From an uncultured Algibacter sp. (GTDB taxonomy: Bacteria; Bacteroidota; Bacteroidia; Flavobacteriales; Flavobacteriaceae): 64,000 nt of DNA. Shown piece after piece: positions 8,136 through 16,408 of this stretch. Position numbers and translations under genes: made by a program. Where the stretch lies: NCBI RefSeq assembly GCF_947490405.1, contig NZ_CANLGU010000005.1, positions 246,740-310,739 of the forward strand, read 5' to 3'. The notes below the pieces were generated by a model. It had not been told where the DNA came from, did no database searches, and saw only the letters and a program-made list of their open reading frames with translations. The first letter of the stretch is position 1. Each line of letters begins with the position of its first letter.

Positions 8136-9596
8136 CTATTCATTCAGATATGTATTTACTGCAGAATTTCGAGAAATCACATGACTTTTTAACTGATTAA
8201 TCGCTGTTTGAAAATCAGCACTAGAATTTAAAAATGTATAACCATCTACTTCTGATGTTGCATAAGTCTCCACAAGAGCGGCATAAGAATCGTAAAGTGT
8301 TTGTATACTACTGTCGTTAAAAGGACCATCAATCACTTCTTGTAAATACGCATCATATTTAGCTTTATAGACCTTATCTTGGTACAAATAGCCAATTAAA
8401 GGCCACTGTGCAGAAGAAATATTCGAAAAATCCAAATTAGCAGCCCCTTGTCGTTTTCCTTCTTGAAGTGCCTCATTATTATCCCATGGAATCCATATTA
8501 ATTTGTTTGTTTCTGGGTTATTATATAAATAATAATTATGTGTCATACGCCCATAGGTATCCCAGTTTTGAATAATTGTATTGGCAGCTAAATATTTTAA
8601 AAAAACATCCGTATCAAAAATAGATTCTAAATTGGCTCTCCAAGTAGTTGCTTCAGTGGTTCTAATATCATCATTGATGGCTGCTAATAATGCCTTTACA
8701 TCTGAGAAATCTGTGTCATCCTCATTAGTTTTCTTCACATATTCATCTTCATTATAAGTTCCAGCAGCAAAACTCGCTGCATCACCATCAGGTTTATATA
8801 AATTACCATCATCACTTGTAAATTGTGTATCTAAAACACTGCCATCTACCTCTTCAACCAATGTATAAAATCCAAAGTACTTAGGACCATCTCCATAATC
8901 CACATAAAGTGTATAAAATGCTGTATGCGAACCTACTAATCCAGAATTCCTAAATACATCACCAGCTACTTTTTCACGTAGCATAGACCTATCATCAAAA
9001 TTATTTTTAAGACTAAACTTCTTAAAGCCATAAAAACGTTGGTTTTTTATCTGCGGGTAATCATCTTCAAATTCATCAAAATCTAATTTGAATGATAGCT
9101 TTAAAATACCGTTTCTCCAACTAGACTGCAAACTAGAATTTCCTTTAAAACGAACACCAACACGATACCATTGTTTACCGCCATAAAACACCTCAGCAGG
9201 CACAAATATTGGATCTTCATCGGTTTCAATTAAACCGCCACCTCCAGGTTCTCCTCCACCAGAACCAAAAGTGCCATAATTACTAGTCATATCATCTAAC
9301 ATACTTTGCCAACGTGCTTCTGTAATTACTATATCTAGCCTTTTCACAGCATTATCCTGAAATACTTCATCAAAATTAGGATCTATATCTTTAGTATGCG
9401 TTTCTGTAGTCCAGTCTGTGGCTTCAAAATCTGTATCATCAATTACAACTTCTTCATGCTCCTCTTCCTCCTCTTCTACCTCAACAATAATTTCTTCTGT
9501 TGTAGCATCGTCATTACTACATGCTATATGCGCTACTAAACAAAATACTAGTAACCATGTTTTCACCATTACTTTAAATAAATTAACCATCTTCAT
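8136..9596 (-). CDS. CotH kinase-like surface lipoprotein
   Basis: A 486-residue lipoprotein (lipobox VAHIACSNDD, then an acidic Glu-rich linker that resembles a surface export signal). The CotH fold is recognised by GVRFKGNSSLQSS, KKFSLKNNFDDRSMLREK, YTLVEEVDGSVL and WIPWDNNEAL. CotH proteins are atypical secreted protein kinases; the Lys/Asp positions above fit the family's nucleotide and metal sites. Its substrate may be a neighbouring envelope protein. A Gly-rich loop (FGSGGGEPGGGGL) near residue 110 is unusual for the family. Confidence 0.85.
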   Translation of the reverse strand: MKMVNLFKVMVKTWLLVFCLVAHIACSNDDATTEEIIVEVEEEEEEHEEVVIDDTDFEATDWTTETHTKDIDPNFDEVFQDNAVKRLDIVITEARWQSMLDDMTSNYGTFGSGGGEPGGGGLIETDEDPIFVPAEVFYGGKQWYRVGVRFKGNSSLQSSWRNGILKLSFKLDFDEFEDDYPQIKNQRFYGFKKFSLKNNFDDRSMLREKVAGDVFRNSGLVGSHTAFYTLYVDYGDGPKYFGFYTLVEEVDGSVLDTQFTSDDGNLYKPDGDAASFAAGTYNEDEYVKKTNEDDTDFSDVKALLAAINDDIRTTEATTWRANLESIFDTDVFLKYLAANTIIQNWDTYGRMTHNYYLYNNPETNKLIWIPWDNNEALQEGKRQGAANLDFSNISSAQWPLIGYLYQDKVYKAKYDAYLQEVIDGPFNDSSIQTLYDSYAALVETYATSEVDGYTFLNSSADFQTAINQLKSHVISRNSAVNTYLNE

Positions 9597-9676
9597 ATCT
9601 TTAGTTTTTATTGTTATAAATGTTTAGATGCTCGTATTTTTTTAAACTTGTGATGCTTCTTGTTAAAAAATTCACA

Positions 9677-9703
9677 AAAAAAACCTTCAATATTTTTGAA
9701 GGT
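9677..9703 (-). terminator. Terminator after Spy-like gene
   Basis: ACCTTCAA and TTGAAGGT form a perfect 8-bp stem with a T-rich loop. On the minus strand it is followed by eight T residues, a textbook intrinsic terminator 20 bp beyond the stop of the Spy-like gene. Confidence 0.85.
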
Positions 9704-9721
9704 CTAAATGCTGTTAATCAT

Positions 9722-10258
9722 TTAATGATTTGGCGGTGGTCTATCTCCTCGAGGGCCATCTGGCCTTGGCGGCCTATCTCCATTTGGTCTTCCTCCTCTT
9801 GGTGGCCCTTGTTCCCTGCCACCGCGCCTAAGCGCATCATTAATTATTTTACTAAATTTTTCCTTTTGTTTGGTATTACATAATTTCTGTACCTGTTTAA
9901 AATGGCGCAATACTTCTAAATCTTTCGCAGCTTCCTTTTTACCAATTAAAGCAGCTATAGAATCTGTATTTGCAGCATCCAAAGTAGCATCAGATAATCC
10001 ACTAAAAAGCTCATCTTTCAACACTCTAATCTCATCCGAAATACCTCGCATGGTTCTACGATGCGTTCGGGTTAAAACTCTAAATTCCTCCTTTTGGGTA
10101 TCATCAAAACCAAGCTCTTTAACCAAAAAAGCACCAGGAGGTTTCCGTGCCTCTGGTTGGTCTACTTTCTCATTGCTTCCTAGGTAATTGTAGAGAAAGA
10201 AAGCATTCACCACAATCAAAAAGAGCAATAAAATATATAAGGGTAAATTTTTTTGCAT
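9722..10258 (-). CDS. Spy/CnrX-like periplasmic sensor, membrane-anchored
   Basis: A 178-residue protein with an N-terminal membrane anchor (LYILLLFLIVVNAFFLYNYL) and a helical periplasmic domain containing LGFDDTQKEEFRVLTRTHR, matching the heavy-metal-sensor/Spy group. The last 35 residues are a Gly/Pro/Arg tail (PPRGGRPNGDRPPRPDGPRG). It starts 2 bp after the anti-sigma-like gene, which itself follows the ECF sigma gene. The three together have the layout of CnrYXH-like systems, in which the periplasmic protein detects metal or envelope stress. The ligand is unknown. Confidence 0.72.
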   Translation of the reverse strand: MQKNLPLYILLLFLIVVNAFFLYNYLGSNEKVDQPEARKPPGAFLVKELGFDDTQKEEFRVLTRTHRRTMRGISDEIRVLKDELFSGLSDATLDAANTDSIAALIGKKEAAKDLEVLRHFKQVQKLCNTKQKEKFSKIINDALRRGGREQGPPRGGRPNGDRPPRPDGPRGDRPPPNH

Positions 10259-10260
10259 AA

Positions 10261-10584
10261 TTAATTATTTAAAATTGAAGTATCCTCATCATTAGTTGAT
10301 AAACCGTAAGACGAAGCAAACTCAGTTACATTCTCCTCGTATGTCGATGCCGCTTCAAGTTTTGTAAACGCAAACACATTCAAAATCACCACACAAGCCA
10401 AAGTAGCTAGTTGCAATTTAGGCGTAAACCAAGTCCATGCCGTATTTTTCATCTCAACTTTTTCAGCAAACAAAACGTTCATAGTTTTATCCTTAAAAAA
10501 AGGCGATACATTAACCGTTTCCATGTTATCTAAAACATTTAAGGTCTCGTTAATTTGGCTTTGTATGTTTCTATCTCTGTCCAT
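10261..10584 (-). CDS. Putative anti-sigma factor, single membrane span
   Basis: A 107-residue protein. The cytoplasmic part contains TLNVLDNMETVNVSPFFKDK, a variant of the Bacteroidetes anti-sigma motif, and is followed by a membrane helix (LATLACVVILNVFAFTKL, about residues 60-77) and a short periplasmic tail. The position between the ECF sigma gene and the Spy-like gene suggests it holds the sigma factor at the membrane. No zinc-binding anti-sigma motif is visible. Confidence 0.65.
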   Translation of the reverse strand: MDRDRNIQSQINETLNVLDNMETVNVSPFFKDKTMNVLFAEKVEMKNTAWTWFTPKLQLATLACVVILNVFAFTKLEAASTYEENVTEFASSYGLSTNDEDTSILNN

Positions 10585-10622
10585 GTCAAATATTTAGATG
10601 CCGCAAGTTTTAAAAACTTGCG

Positions 10623-11201
10623 CTAGTTTTCATTTTTATAAAAATTCTCTAAAAGCTTCTGTAAATTCTTTTTCGCCCGAAACATTAAAGACTCTACCGA
10701 ACTCAAACTCTTTTCCGTAATATCACTAATCTCTTGGTAACTTTTCCCGTCTACTTTATGCAAAGTAAACACCACTTTTTGTGCTTCGGGCAACTGGTTA
10801 ATCGCGTAAAACAAAGTTTCGCTCCGCTCCTTATTCTCCAAAATAGCCCCCGGATGATTCATCTCTGTAAAATAGCTTGTCTTATCCACAGGAATCGCGT
10901 TCCCTAAAATCGATTGCATAAACCCAAACCGCTTTTTCGTGTTACGCTTCCTAATAAATTCCAAACACTTATTGGTTGTAATGCGGTAAATCCACGTCGA
11001 TAATGTCGAATTGCCTTTAAACTTCCCAATCGAATTAAACACCTCCACAAACACCTCCTGCGCAATATCCTCTGCATCCTCTTTGTTGGGCACAAACGAT
11101 ATACAGGTCGCAAACACCTTCTGCTGAAAATCATCCAGCAACCTCCCATACGCATTCGCATTATGGTTTCGCAATCCCGTTATAAATTCGTTTTCCGTCA
11201 A
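10623..11201 (-). CDS. ECF-type RNA polymerase sigma factor
   Basis: A 192-residue ECF sigma factor. Region 2 contains NKEDAEDIAQEVFVEVFNSI and LSTWIYRITTNKCLEFIRKR. Region 4 contains LPEAQKVVFTLHKVDGKSY followed by the SLSSVESLMFRAKKNL recognition helix. The start is TTG at 11201 with GGAGG 14 bases upstream; an in-frame stop lies four codons further up, so no longer form exists. It heads a minus-strand series of envelope genes and may control them, together with its own anti-sigma and Spy-like partner. Confidence 0.9.
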   Translation of the reverse strand: MTENEFITGLRNHNANAYGRLLDDFQQKVFATCISFVPNKEDAEDIAQEVFVEVFNSIGKFKGNSTLSTWIYRITTNKCLEFIRKRNTKKRFGFMQSILGNAIPVDKTSYFTEMNHPGAILENKERSETLFYAINQLPEAQKVVFTLHKVDGKSYQEISDITEKSLSSVESLMFRAKKNLQKLLENFYKNEN

Positions 11202-11278
11202 ATATGTAAATTAAACCTCCAGAGGTTTAGATGTCTAAAAAAATTAAAACTTGCACACTCCAAAATATTTTTTTTTTT

Positions 11279-11370
11279 GGCGTTACCCTAAAGGGTCAGG
11301 CTTTCCGTTACAAGTCCTCGCACCTCCTACGTCGGGCTGTGGGCTATCCACTGCAATCCTTAACGCGGGC
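11279..11370 (-). repeat. Dispersed repeat A, copy 1 (inverted)
   Basis: Read on the minus strand this copy has GCGTTAAGGATTGCAGTGG at one end and CGGAAAGCCTGACCC, then GGGTAACGCC, at the other. The same end blocks occur at 16802-16953, 50847-50891 and 56152-56234. It is much richer in GC than its surroundings and is intergenic. Confidence 0.7.
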
Positions 11371-11818
11371 AAGTCTGCAAAAGCAGTTTCTTAATCCAAA
11401 GTCAAACCCAATCCGCAAGAGTAAGCAATGTAAAGAAATAACAAATAGAATTAAAACGAACCCAGCAAAAAAAATCAACACCCTAATCAATTCAAAGAAT
11501 TGAACCCCCAAGGCGCAGAATAGATTTAAAAGCTCCGAGAACAGGAGGACACAGTCCGACGCGGAGTTTTTAAATCGGTTTTTAGTTTTTCTAAAAAACT
11601 AAAAAATTCCTCGGCTTGGGTGTGATCTTTTGGTTCGTTTTGGATCAAGCCAAAATGAACGTAATAGAAAATGCAATAATCGAGCGTCAGCGAGATATTA
11701 AATTACTGAGCAATAATATGAGATGTCTCCTATCGTCGACATGACAAACAACCAAATTTCAACCTAAAAATCAATCATTTATAAACACTAAAAAAATCAA
11801 AAATTCAACATTAAAACG
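11371..11818. other. Non-coding structured region without a gene
   Basis: No convincing gene lies here. A long hairpin has arms GATTTAAAAGCTCCG (11523-11537) and CGGAGTTTTTAAATC (11562-11576), and a second stem of TTTTTAGTTTTT type follows at about 11580-11606. Further on, a segment with ATGAGATGTCTCCTATCG (about 11718-11735) resembles the palindromic intergenic repeats common in Bacteroidetes. It could be a remnant of repeats or a structured RNA. Confidence 0.5.
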
Positions 11819-11826
11819 TACCTTTG
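11819..11826 (+). promoter_or_regulatory. Bacteroidetes -7 promoter element
   Basis: TACCTTTG matches TAnnTTTG exactly and lies 18 bp before the ATG of the RsmB-type gene, giving a very short leader. Confidence 0.6.
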
Positions 11827-11844
11827 CACCCTCAATAAAACACC

Positions 11845-13059
11845 ATGCGATTACACAGAAACCTTTGCTTCGCCGTTATAGACGGATTAACCCAAATCTT
11901 TAACGAAGGCAAATACGCCGATAAAGTGATTCAACAACTCCTAAAGCGAGACAAACGTTGGGGCGCACGAGACAGAGGCTTCGTAGCAGAAACCACATAC
12001 GACATCGTACGCTGGAAACGTCTATACGCAGAAATAGCAGAAGTAAAAGAACCTTTTGATCGTGATAACTTGTGGCGCATGTTTGCCGTTTGGGCAACAC
12101 TAAAAGGCATCAAATTACCAGACTGGAAATATTTTGAAAACACACCATTACGTAAAATTAAAGGGCGTTTTGATGAACTCTCGAAAGTTAGAAAATTAAG
12201 AGAATCCATTCCAGATTGGATGGACGAAATAGGTTTAGCCGAATTAGGCGAAACCAAATGGACCAAAGAAATAGCAATGCAAAACCAACAAGCAGAAGTT
12301 ATTTTAAGAACCAACACCCTTAAAACCACCAAGGAAAATTTACAAAACATTTTAGCTGATGCAGGTATAGAAACCGAATTCATAAAAGGTTATGACTCTG
12401 CATTAAAATTAGTAGAACGTGCTAATGTGTTTGTAACTGATGCCTTTAAAAAAGGCTATTTTGAGGTGCAAGATGCCTCCTCGCAATTGGTGGCCGATTT
12501 TCTAGACGTAGCGCCTGGTATGAAGGTCGTAGATACCTGTGCAGGCGCAGGCGGAAAAACACTACACATAGCTTCTTTAATGGAAAACAAAGGGCAAATT
12601 GTGGCTATGGATATCTACGAGAGTAAACTTAAAAAACTAAAAGTAAGAGCACGCAGAAACGGTGTACACAACGTCGATTTAAAAGTGATTGATTCTACAA
12701 AACCAATCAAAAAATTATACAATAAGGCCGACCGGGTTTTAATAGACGCGCCATGTTCAGGGTTAGGTGTTTTACGCAGAAATCCAGACGCTAAATGGAA
12801 ACTAGAACCTGAGTTTATAGATAACATTAGAGTAACCCAACAAGAGGTGTTGCAACAATATTCTAGAATGGTAAAAGCAGGCGGTAAATTAGTTTACGCA
12901 ACCTGTTCAGTCTTACCATCAGAAAATCAAGATCAAGTAAAAGCCTTTTTAAAATCTGAAGGTGGGGCAAATTTTGAGTTGGTAAAAGACAAAAAAATTC
13001 TAGCTCACGAAAATGGTTATGATGGGTTTTATATGGCGTTAATGGAGCGTAAAGCATAA
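11845..13059 (+). CDS. RsmB/NOP-family rRNA (cytosine-5) methyltransferase
   Basis: A 404-residue S-adenosylmethionine-dependent RNA methyltransferase. The SAM site is in VVDTCAGAGGKTLHIASLM. The two cysteines used by m5C enzymes are in DAPCSGLGVLRRNPDAKW (motif IV) and YATCSVLPSENQ (motif VI). The N-terminal region is an RNA-binding extension. Family members methylate rRNA in the cytoplasm; the exact position modified cannot be told from the sequence. It appears monocistronic with its own promoter. Confidence 0.88.
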   Translation: MRLHRNLCFAVIDGLTQIFNEGKYADKVIQQLLKRDKRWGARDRGFVAETTYDIVRWKRLYAEIAEVKEPFDRDNLWRMFAVWATLKGIKLPDWKYFENTPLRKIKGRFDELSKVRKLRESIPDWMDEIGLAELGETKWTKEIAMQNQQAEVILRTNTLKTTKENLQNILADAGIETEFIKGYDSALKLVERANVFVTDAFKKGYFEVQDASSQLVADFLDVAPGMKVVDTCAGAGGKTLHIASLMENKGQIVAMDIYESKLKKLKVRARRNGVHNVDLKVIDSTKPIKKLYNKADRVLIDAPCSGLGVLRRNPDAKWKLEPEFIDNIRVTQQEVLQQYSRMVKAGGKLVYATCSVLPSENQDQVKAFLKSEGGANFELVKDKKILAHENGYDGFYMALMERKA

Positions 13060-13095
13060 TTTCAATACCAATTAAATAATTTAAAAATATTTATC

Positions 13096-13629
13096 ATGAT
13101 ACGATTTTCAAAGCATATATTTTCAATAGCTGCTTTATCAATTTTATTTAGTTGTTCTTCTAAAGATGAGTGTAAAAAAGATATCATTGTTCAACATGAA
13201 CAAACTATATCTGGAGCTTCAGGCACAACTTTCATACCTGAAATTACACAAGAAGTTCCCTGTGATTTTCCTGAACCAGAGTTAGTTGACCCTAACGCAG
13301 TTGAAGGAAGTGAATTAGAAAATTTCACCTACGATGTAATCAGTTTCAATTATACGCCAGACACTGGAAATAACACCAGTAAAGTCCAATTTGAAATAAA
13401 ATTAAATAATAACAATAACTTTATTGCAAAAGGGCTTCCTATTTTAAGGATTGAAGCTGATGGTATTGCGTTTTCTTCAAGCTATCAACAAGATGCTACT
13501 TCACGTTGTAACGAAATTTCAGCAAACTCTAGTTGTACTTTTACTCTTGATAAAGAGTATCCAATATTACCAAACATCCCTCAACCTAGTGAATATAAAT
13601 TAGTTTCTGTTACTTATCGCCTCCTCTAA
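13096..13629 (+). CDS. Hypothetical surface lipoprotein
   Basis: A 177-residue lipoprotein with signal FSIAALSILFSCSSKDECKKD. The acidic/basic residues after the lipobox Cys resemble a surface export signal. The mature part looks like a beta-sandwich (alternating strands such as VISFNYTPDTGNNTSKVQFE) and has further cysteines (EVPCDFP, SRCNEI, SSCTF) that may form disulfides. No known family is recognised. It lies 36 bp after the RsmB-type gene. Confidence 0.65.
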   Translation: MIRFSKHIFSIAALSILFSCSSKDECKKDIIVQHEQTISGASGTTFIPEITQEVPCDFPEPELVDPNAVEGSELENFTYDVISFNYTPDTGNNTSKVQFEIKLNNNNNFIAKGLPILRIEADGIAFSSSYQQDATSRCNEISANSSCTFTLDKEYPILPNIPQPSEYKLVSVTYRLL

Positions 13630-13852
13630 AAAAACAAAAATATATCTACTCTCAAATCTAGTTTTAGTAGGTTTATATAGCTCTTGTTAGCCCCTAAAGG
13701 ATAATACTTTATCTAAAATTTAAGAAATACTTTTCTTAAATTAAGAAACCTTTTTGTTAATACTAGTTAAAAACGTTAAAGCTATTATAAACAGAATTTT
13801 ACACCCACAAAAAGCGGTTGATTTGTTTTAAATAATCAAAAATTTAAAACAA

Positions 13853-14407
13853 ATGAAAAAACTATTACTAGTAACAGCTATTAGCATTTTAGGTTTAGCG
13901 CATGTTAACGCCCAAGACATTGACTTTGGAGTTAAAGGTGGTTTAAACTTTGCCAGACTTATTGGAGACAACACCTCAAAAGATCAAACTGTAACTGCTT
14001 TTAATTTTGGTGCCATGGCCGAAATTAAAATTTCAGAAAAATTTGCTTTGCAGCCCGAAATATTATACTCTGGACAAGGCTATGATACTGGCGTTGCTTC
14101 TGAGGGTAATATAGCACTAAACTATTTAAACATTCCGGTAATTGCCAAATACTATCTTACAAAAAAACTGAGTCTGGAAACAGGACCACAAATAGGTTTT
14201 TTACTCTCTACTAAAGGCGGTACCCAAGATTATAAAGACCTTTTTAAAACAACAGATTTTGGCGTTAACTTTGGTCTTGGTTATAAACTAGATAATGGGC
14301 TTAATTTTACGGCACGCTATGTTTTAGGTTTAACTAATATTAACGATGTGGGTGGTACAACAAATAAAAATGGCGTATTCCAATTAAGTGTGGGTTACTT
14401 TTTTTAA
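13853..14407 (+). CDS. Outer-membrane beta-barrel protein, PorT-like
   Basis: A 184-residue protein with a signal peptide ending HVNAQ and the pattern of an eight-stranded barrel: DIDFGVKGGLNFARL, FALQPEILYSGQGY, LNIPVIAKYYLTKKLSLETG, and a C-terminal strand FQLSVGYFF ending in Phe, as required for outer-membrane assembly. It belongs to the outer-membrane beta-barrel/PorT-like group that is abundant in Bacteroidetes. Function is not predictable beyond location. A strong terminator follows. Confidence 0.85.
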   Translation: MKKLLLVTAISILGLAHVNAQDIDFGVKGGLNFARLIGDNTSKDQTVTAFNFGAMAEIKISEKFALQPEILYSGQGYDTGVASEGNIALNYLNIPVIAKYYLTKKLSLETGPQIGFLLSTKGGTQDYKDLFKTTDFGVNFGLGYKLDNGLNFTARYVLGLTNINDVGGTTNKNGVFQLSVGYFF

Positions 14408-14453
14408 CACTCAAGAAGTTTCAATTTTATAACTTCTTCATATGAGCATTATT

Positions 14454-14487
14454 AAAAATCCTGATAGAAAACTATCAGGATTTTTTT
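14454..14487 (+). terminator. Terminator after PorT-like gene
   Basis: AAATCCTGATAG and CTATCAGGATTT form a 12-bp stem with an AAAA loop, followed by a run of T. Confidence 0.9.
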
Positions 14488-14538
14488 GATTTATTCGTAG
14501 GAAAAATTAATTATATTTACGAGATAACTGTAACATAG

Positions 14539-14605
14539 ACTTGTTATATCCTGATAAGTTTACGGGATATGAAACATAAAAGTTATTATATAACGAGTTG
14601 GCAAA
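14539..14605 (+). repeat. Cassette-type stem-loop site 1 (attC-like)
   Basis: The outer arms ACTTGTTATAT (14539-14549) and ATATAACGAGT (14588-14598) enclose a nested pair ATATCC/GGGATAT. The right end ACGAGTTGGCAAACA matches the right ends of sites 2, 3 and 4. It immediately precedes the first orphan gene. No integrase gene is in the window, so the attC label is an inference from structure. Confidence 0.45.
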
Positions 14606-14612
14606 CATTAAT

Positions 14613-15110
14613 ATGAAATCGGAACTAAAGAAAAAAAATGACCTGAATTTCAAACTAATTCTATTAACTCTATTCCTTTTAGAAATAGTAGCGTGCTGCT
14701 ATGCTTACTATACTTTAGGAGAAGTCAAACAATTCTTTTGTATTTTAATTCTATCTCTAAATATTATACCGTTGATATTATATCTATATAGAATTAAAAC
14801 TATCTCTTTCATGATTGGATTAATAATTGGTTTAATATTAATTCCTTATCAGATTTTCTTAGTTACTAAATGGGTCGAATTAAAAAAAGAATCTTCAATG
14901 TTAGTTGAATATATTTATCGTTACCAAAAAGAAAACGGAGAATTTCCTGAGAGTATTTCTGATTACAATTTTGAAAATCACCAATTAACAGATAATTTTT
15001 CTTATGATATGGATTCGAAAGACTTCGTGCTCCAATATTATATAGGAACTAAGGGTACGACTCATTCCTACTATCATAGAAGTGAAAAATGGGGTTATTA
15101 TCCTGATTAA
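14613..15110 (+). CDS. Orphan membrane protein in cassette-like setting
   Basis: A 165-residue protein without recognised family. Three hydrophobic segments (about residues 17-35, 41-58 and 65-85) suggest a membrane protein; they are followed by a soluble C-terminal part rich in Tyr and Asp (VEYIYRYQKENGEFPESISD), whose layout resembles pilin-like or prepilin-tail modules (YRYQKENGEFP). The start is placed at ATG 14613. An upstream TTG at 14598 would lie inside the recombination-site-like repeat and is rejected. The gene is bounded by stem-loop sites 1 and 2. Confidence 0.6.
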   Translation: MKSELKKKNDLNFKLILLTLFLLEIVACCYAYYTLGEVKQFFCILILSLNIIPLILYLYRIKTISFMIGLIIGLILIPYQIFLVTKWVELKKESSMLVEYIYRYQKENGEFPESISDYNFENHQLTDNFSYDMDSKDFVLQYYIGTKGTTHSYYHRSEKWGYYPD

Positions 15111-15119
15111 AAAAACGTT

Positions 15120-15254
15120 TGCTAACACCGTATAAAAAAAATTGCAATTTTTAGCTAAACCAATGTTAGTTGCCCGTTTTCTAGATTCTGATTTTCCTTC
15201 GGAAAATCCTCGCACCCAAACTACGCACTATTCTTATACAAGCACGTTCTAAGC
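15120..15254 (+). repeat. Cassette-type stem-loop site 2 (attC-like)
   Basis: The left end TGCTAACACCGTATAAAA (15120-15137) pairs imperfectly with the right end CTTATACAAGCACGTTCTAAGCA (up to 15254). The inner part has the hairpin GATTTTCC-TTC-GGAAAATC (15190-15208). The segment around it, including TCCTCGCAC, is nearly identical to that in site 3. It begins 10 bases after the preceding stop codon. Confidence 0.5.
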
Positions 15255-15385
15255 AATTTAAGAACAGCTTCAAAATCAACAAATTTAGTATCTAAATCTT
15301 AAGATTTTCCCAATTATTAAATTCTTAACTAAAAATTATTTCTGATTTTTTAACATTGCTAACTAAACAAAAATCGGCGATTTTT

Positions 15386-16255
15386 ATGAAAATTTTCTTC
15401 TCTATAATATCCGTTATTATAAGTATAATTGTTCATTCTCAAGAAAAAACAATAACTGGAAAAGTTTGGGATTTCGAGAATAATGAACCTCTCTCCTATG
15501 TTAATATTGGAATTAAAAACAAAACGGTAGGAACAGTTTCTAATAATAATGGATTATTCAAGCTTTCATTAAATGACAAAGTATCATCAAAAGACACTAT
15601 TGTTTTTTCATACATTGGTTTTAAAAGCGAAAAATATTTGGTATCGGAACTAAATAAAATAAAAGAACCGATTTTACTTCATCCAATAAATATGCAATTA
15701 GATGAAGTCGTTGTGAGTTCAAAAAAGATAAAACTAAAATCTAAAAAAATTGGAAGGACATCAAAAGGACTTGGATTAATGCACTCGAATTTTTACTCAT
15801 ATTATGAAAAGGATGTCGATGATCGTTTGAGTAAAGAAAGAGGGATGAAATTTAAAATGAGACGAAATTGCCATATCAAAGATTTGAATTTTAATATAAC
15901 TTCAAATGATTTCAAATCATTAAAATTTAGGGTAAACTTTTATAAAATTAAAGACGGACTTCCTACAGGTTTGATAGTTCAAAAGAACATTGTATTCGAA
16001 ATAAAAGACAACTTTGTTGGTTGGTTTACAGTTGATTTAGAACCTTATGAAATTCATTTTAACAAAGAAATCGAAGATGTTGCAGTAACAATTCAATGGC
16101 TTGAAAGTGTAAAAGCAAATGAAAAGAGTAAATATTTTGCCATTTCAACTGCAAGTTCACCAACACACACAGCCTATTTCAGGGAAAAAGCAATGGACAG
16201 TTGGAATAAAGGAGGACAAAATTTGAGTTTTTATTTGAATGCAATGTGTGAATAA
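15386..16255 (+). CDS. Exported protein with carboxypeptidase-regulatory-like domain
   Basis: A 289-residue protein with signal peptide FFSIISVIISIIVHSQ. Residues about 20-105 form a CarboxypepD_reg-like beta-sandwich: ITGKVWDFENNEPLSYVNIG, VGTVSNNNGLFKLSL and FSYIGFKSEKYLV, ending in LDEVVVSSKK, the segment that in TonB-dependent receptors leads into the plug. No barrel follows. The C-terminal half is a separate beta-rich domain found with this module in Bacteroidetes proteins of unknown role. The start at ATG 15386 is preferred over TTG 15356 because it begins the signal peptide. It lies between stem-loop sites 2 and 3. Confidence 0.72.
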   Translation: MKIFFSIISVIISIIVHSQEKTITGKVWDFENNEPLSYVNIGIKNKTVGTVSNNNGLFKLSLNDKVSSKDTIVFSYIGFKSEKYLVSELNKIKEPILLHPINMQLDEVVVSSKKIKLKSKKIGRTSKGLGLMHSNFYSYYEKDVDDRLSKERGMKFKMRRNCHIKDLNFNITSNDFKSLKFRVNFYKIKDGLPTGLIVQKNIVFEIKDNFVGWFTVDLEPYEIHFNKEIEDVAVTIQWLESVKANEKSKYFAISTASSPTHTAYFREKAMDSWNKGGQNLSFYLNAMCE

Positions 16256-16259
16256 AATC

Positions 16260-16399
16260 TGCTTACAACAATGTATAAAAACAATGCTTAGTTTTATGCT
16301 TAATCAAGGGTTAGTGCGTATTTGTAACATCTGATTTTTCTTGGAAAATCCTCGCACACAAACCCGTAACTTTATATATTACATGGTTGTAAACAATTG
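16260..16399 (+). repeat. Cassette-type stem-loop site 3 (attC-like)
   Basis: The left end TTACAACAATGTATAAAA pairs with the right end TATATTACATGGTTGTAAAC: TTACAACxATGTA is matched on both sides with one mismatch. The inner block GATTTTTCTTGGAAAATCC and TCCTCGCAC repeats that of site 2. It starts 5 bases after the stop codon of the preceding gene. Confidence 0.55.
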
Positions 16400-16408
16400 C
16401 TCCTAAAA

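Noticed and set aside
11231..11503. Open frame of 90 codons on the plus strand
   Set aside because: It runs through repeat A copy 1 and low-complexity sequence, with basic, Ser/Thr-rich composition typical of translated repeat DNA.
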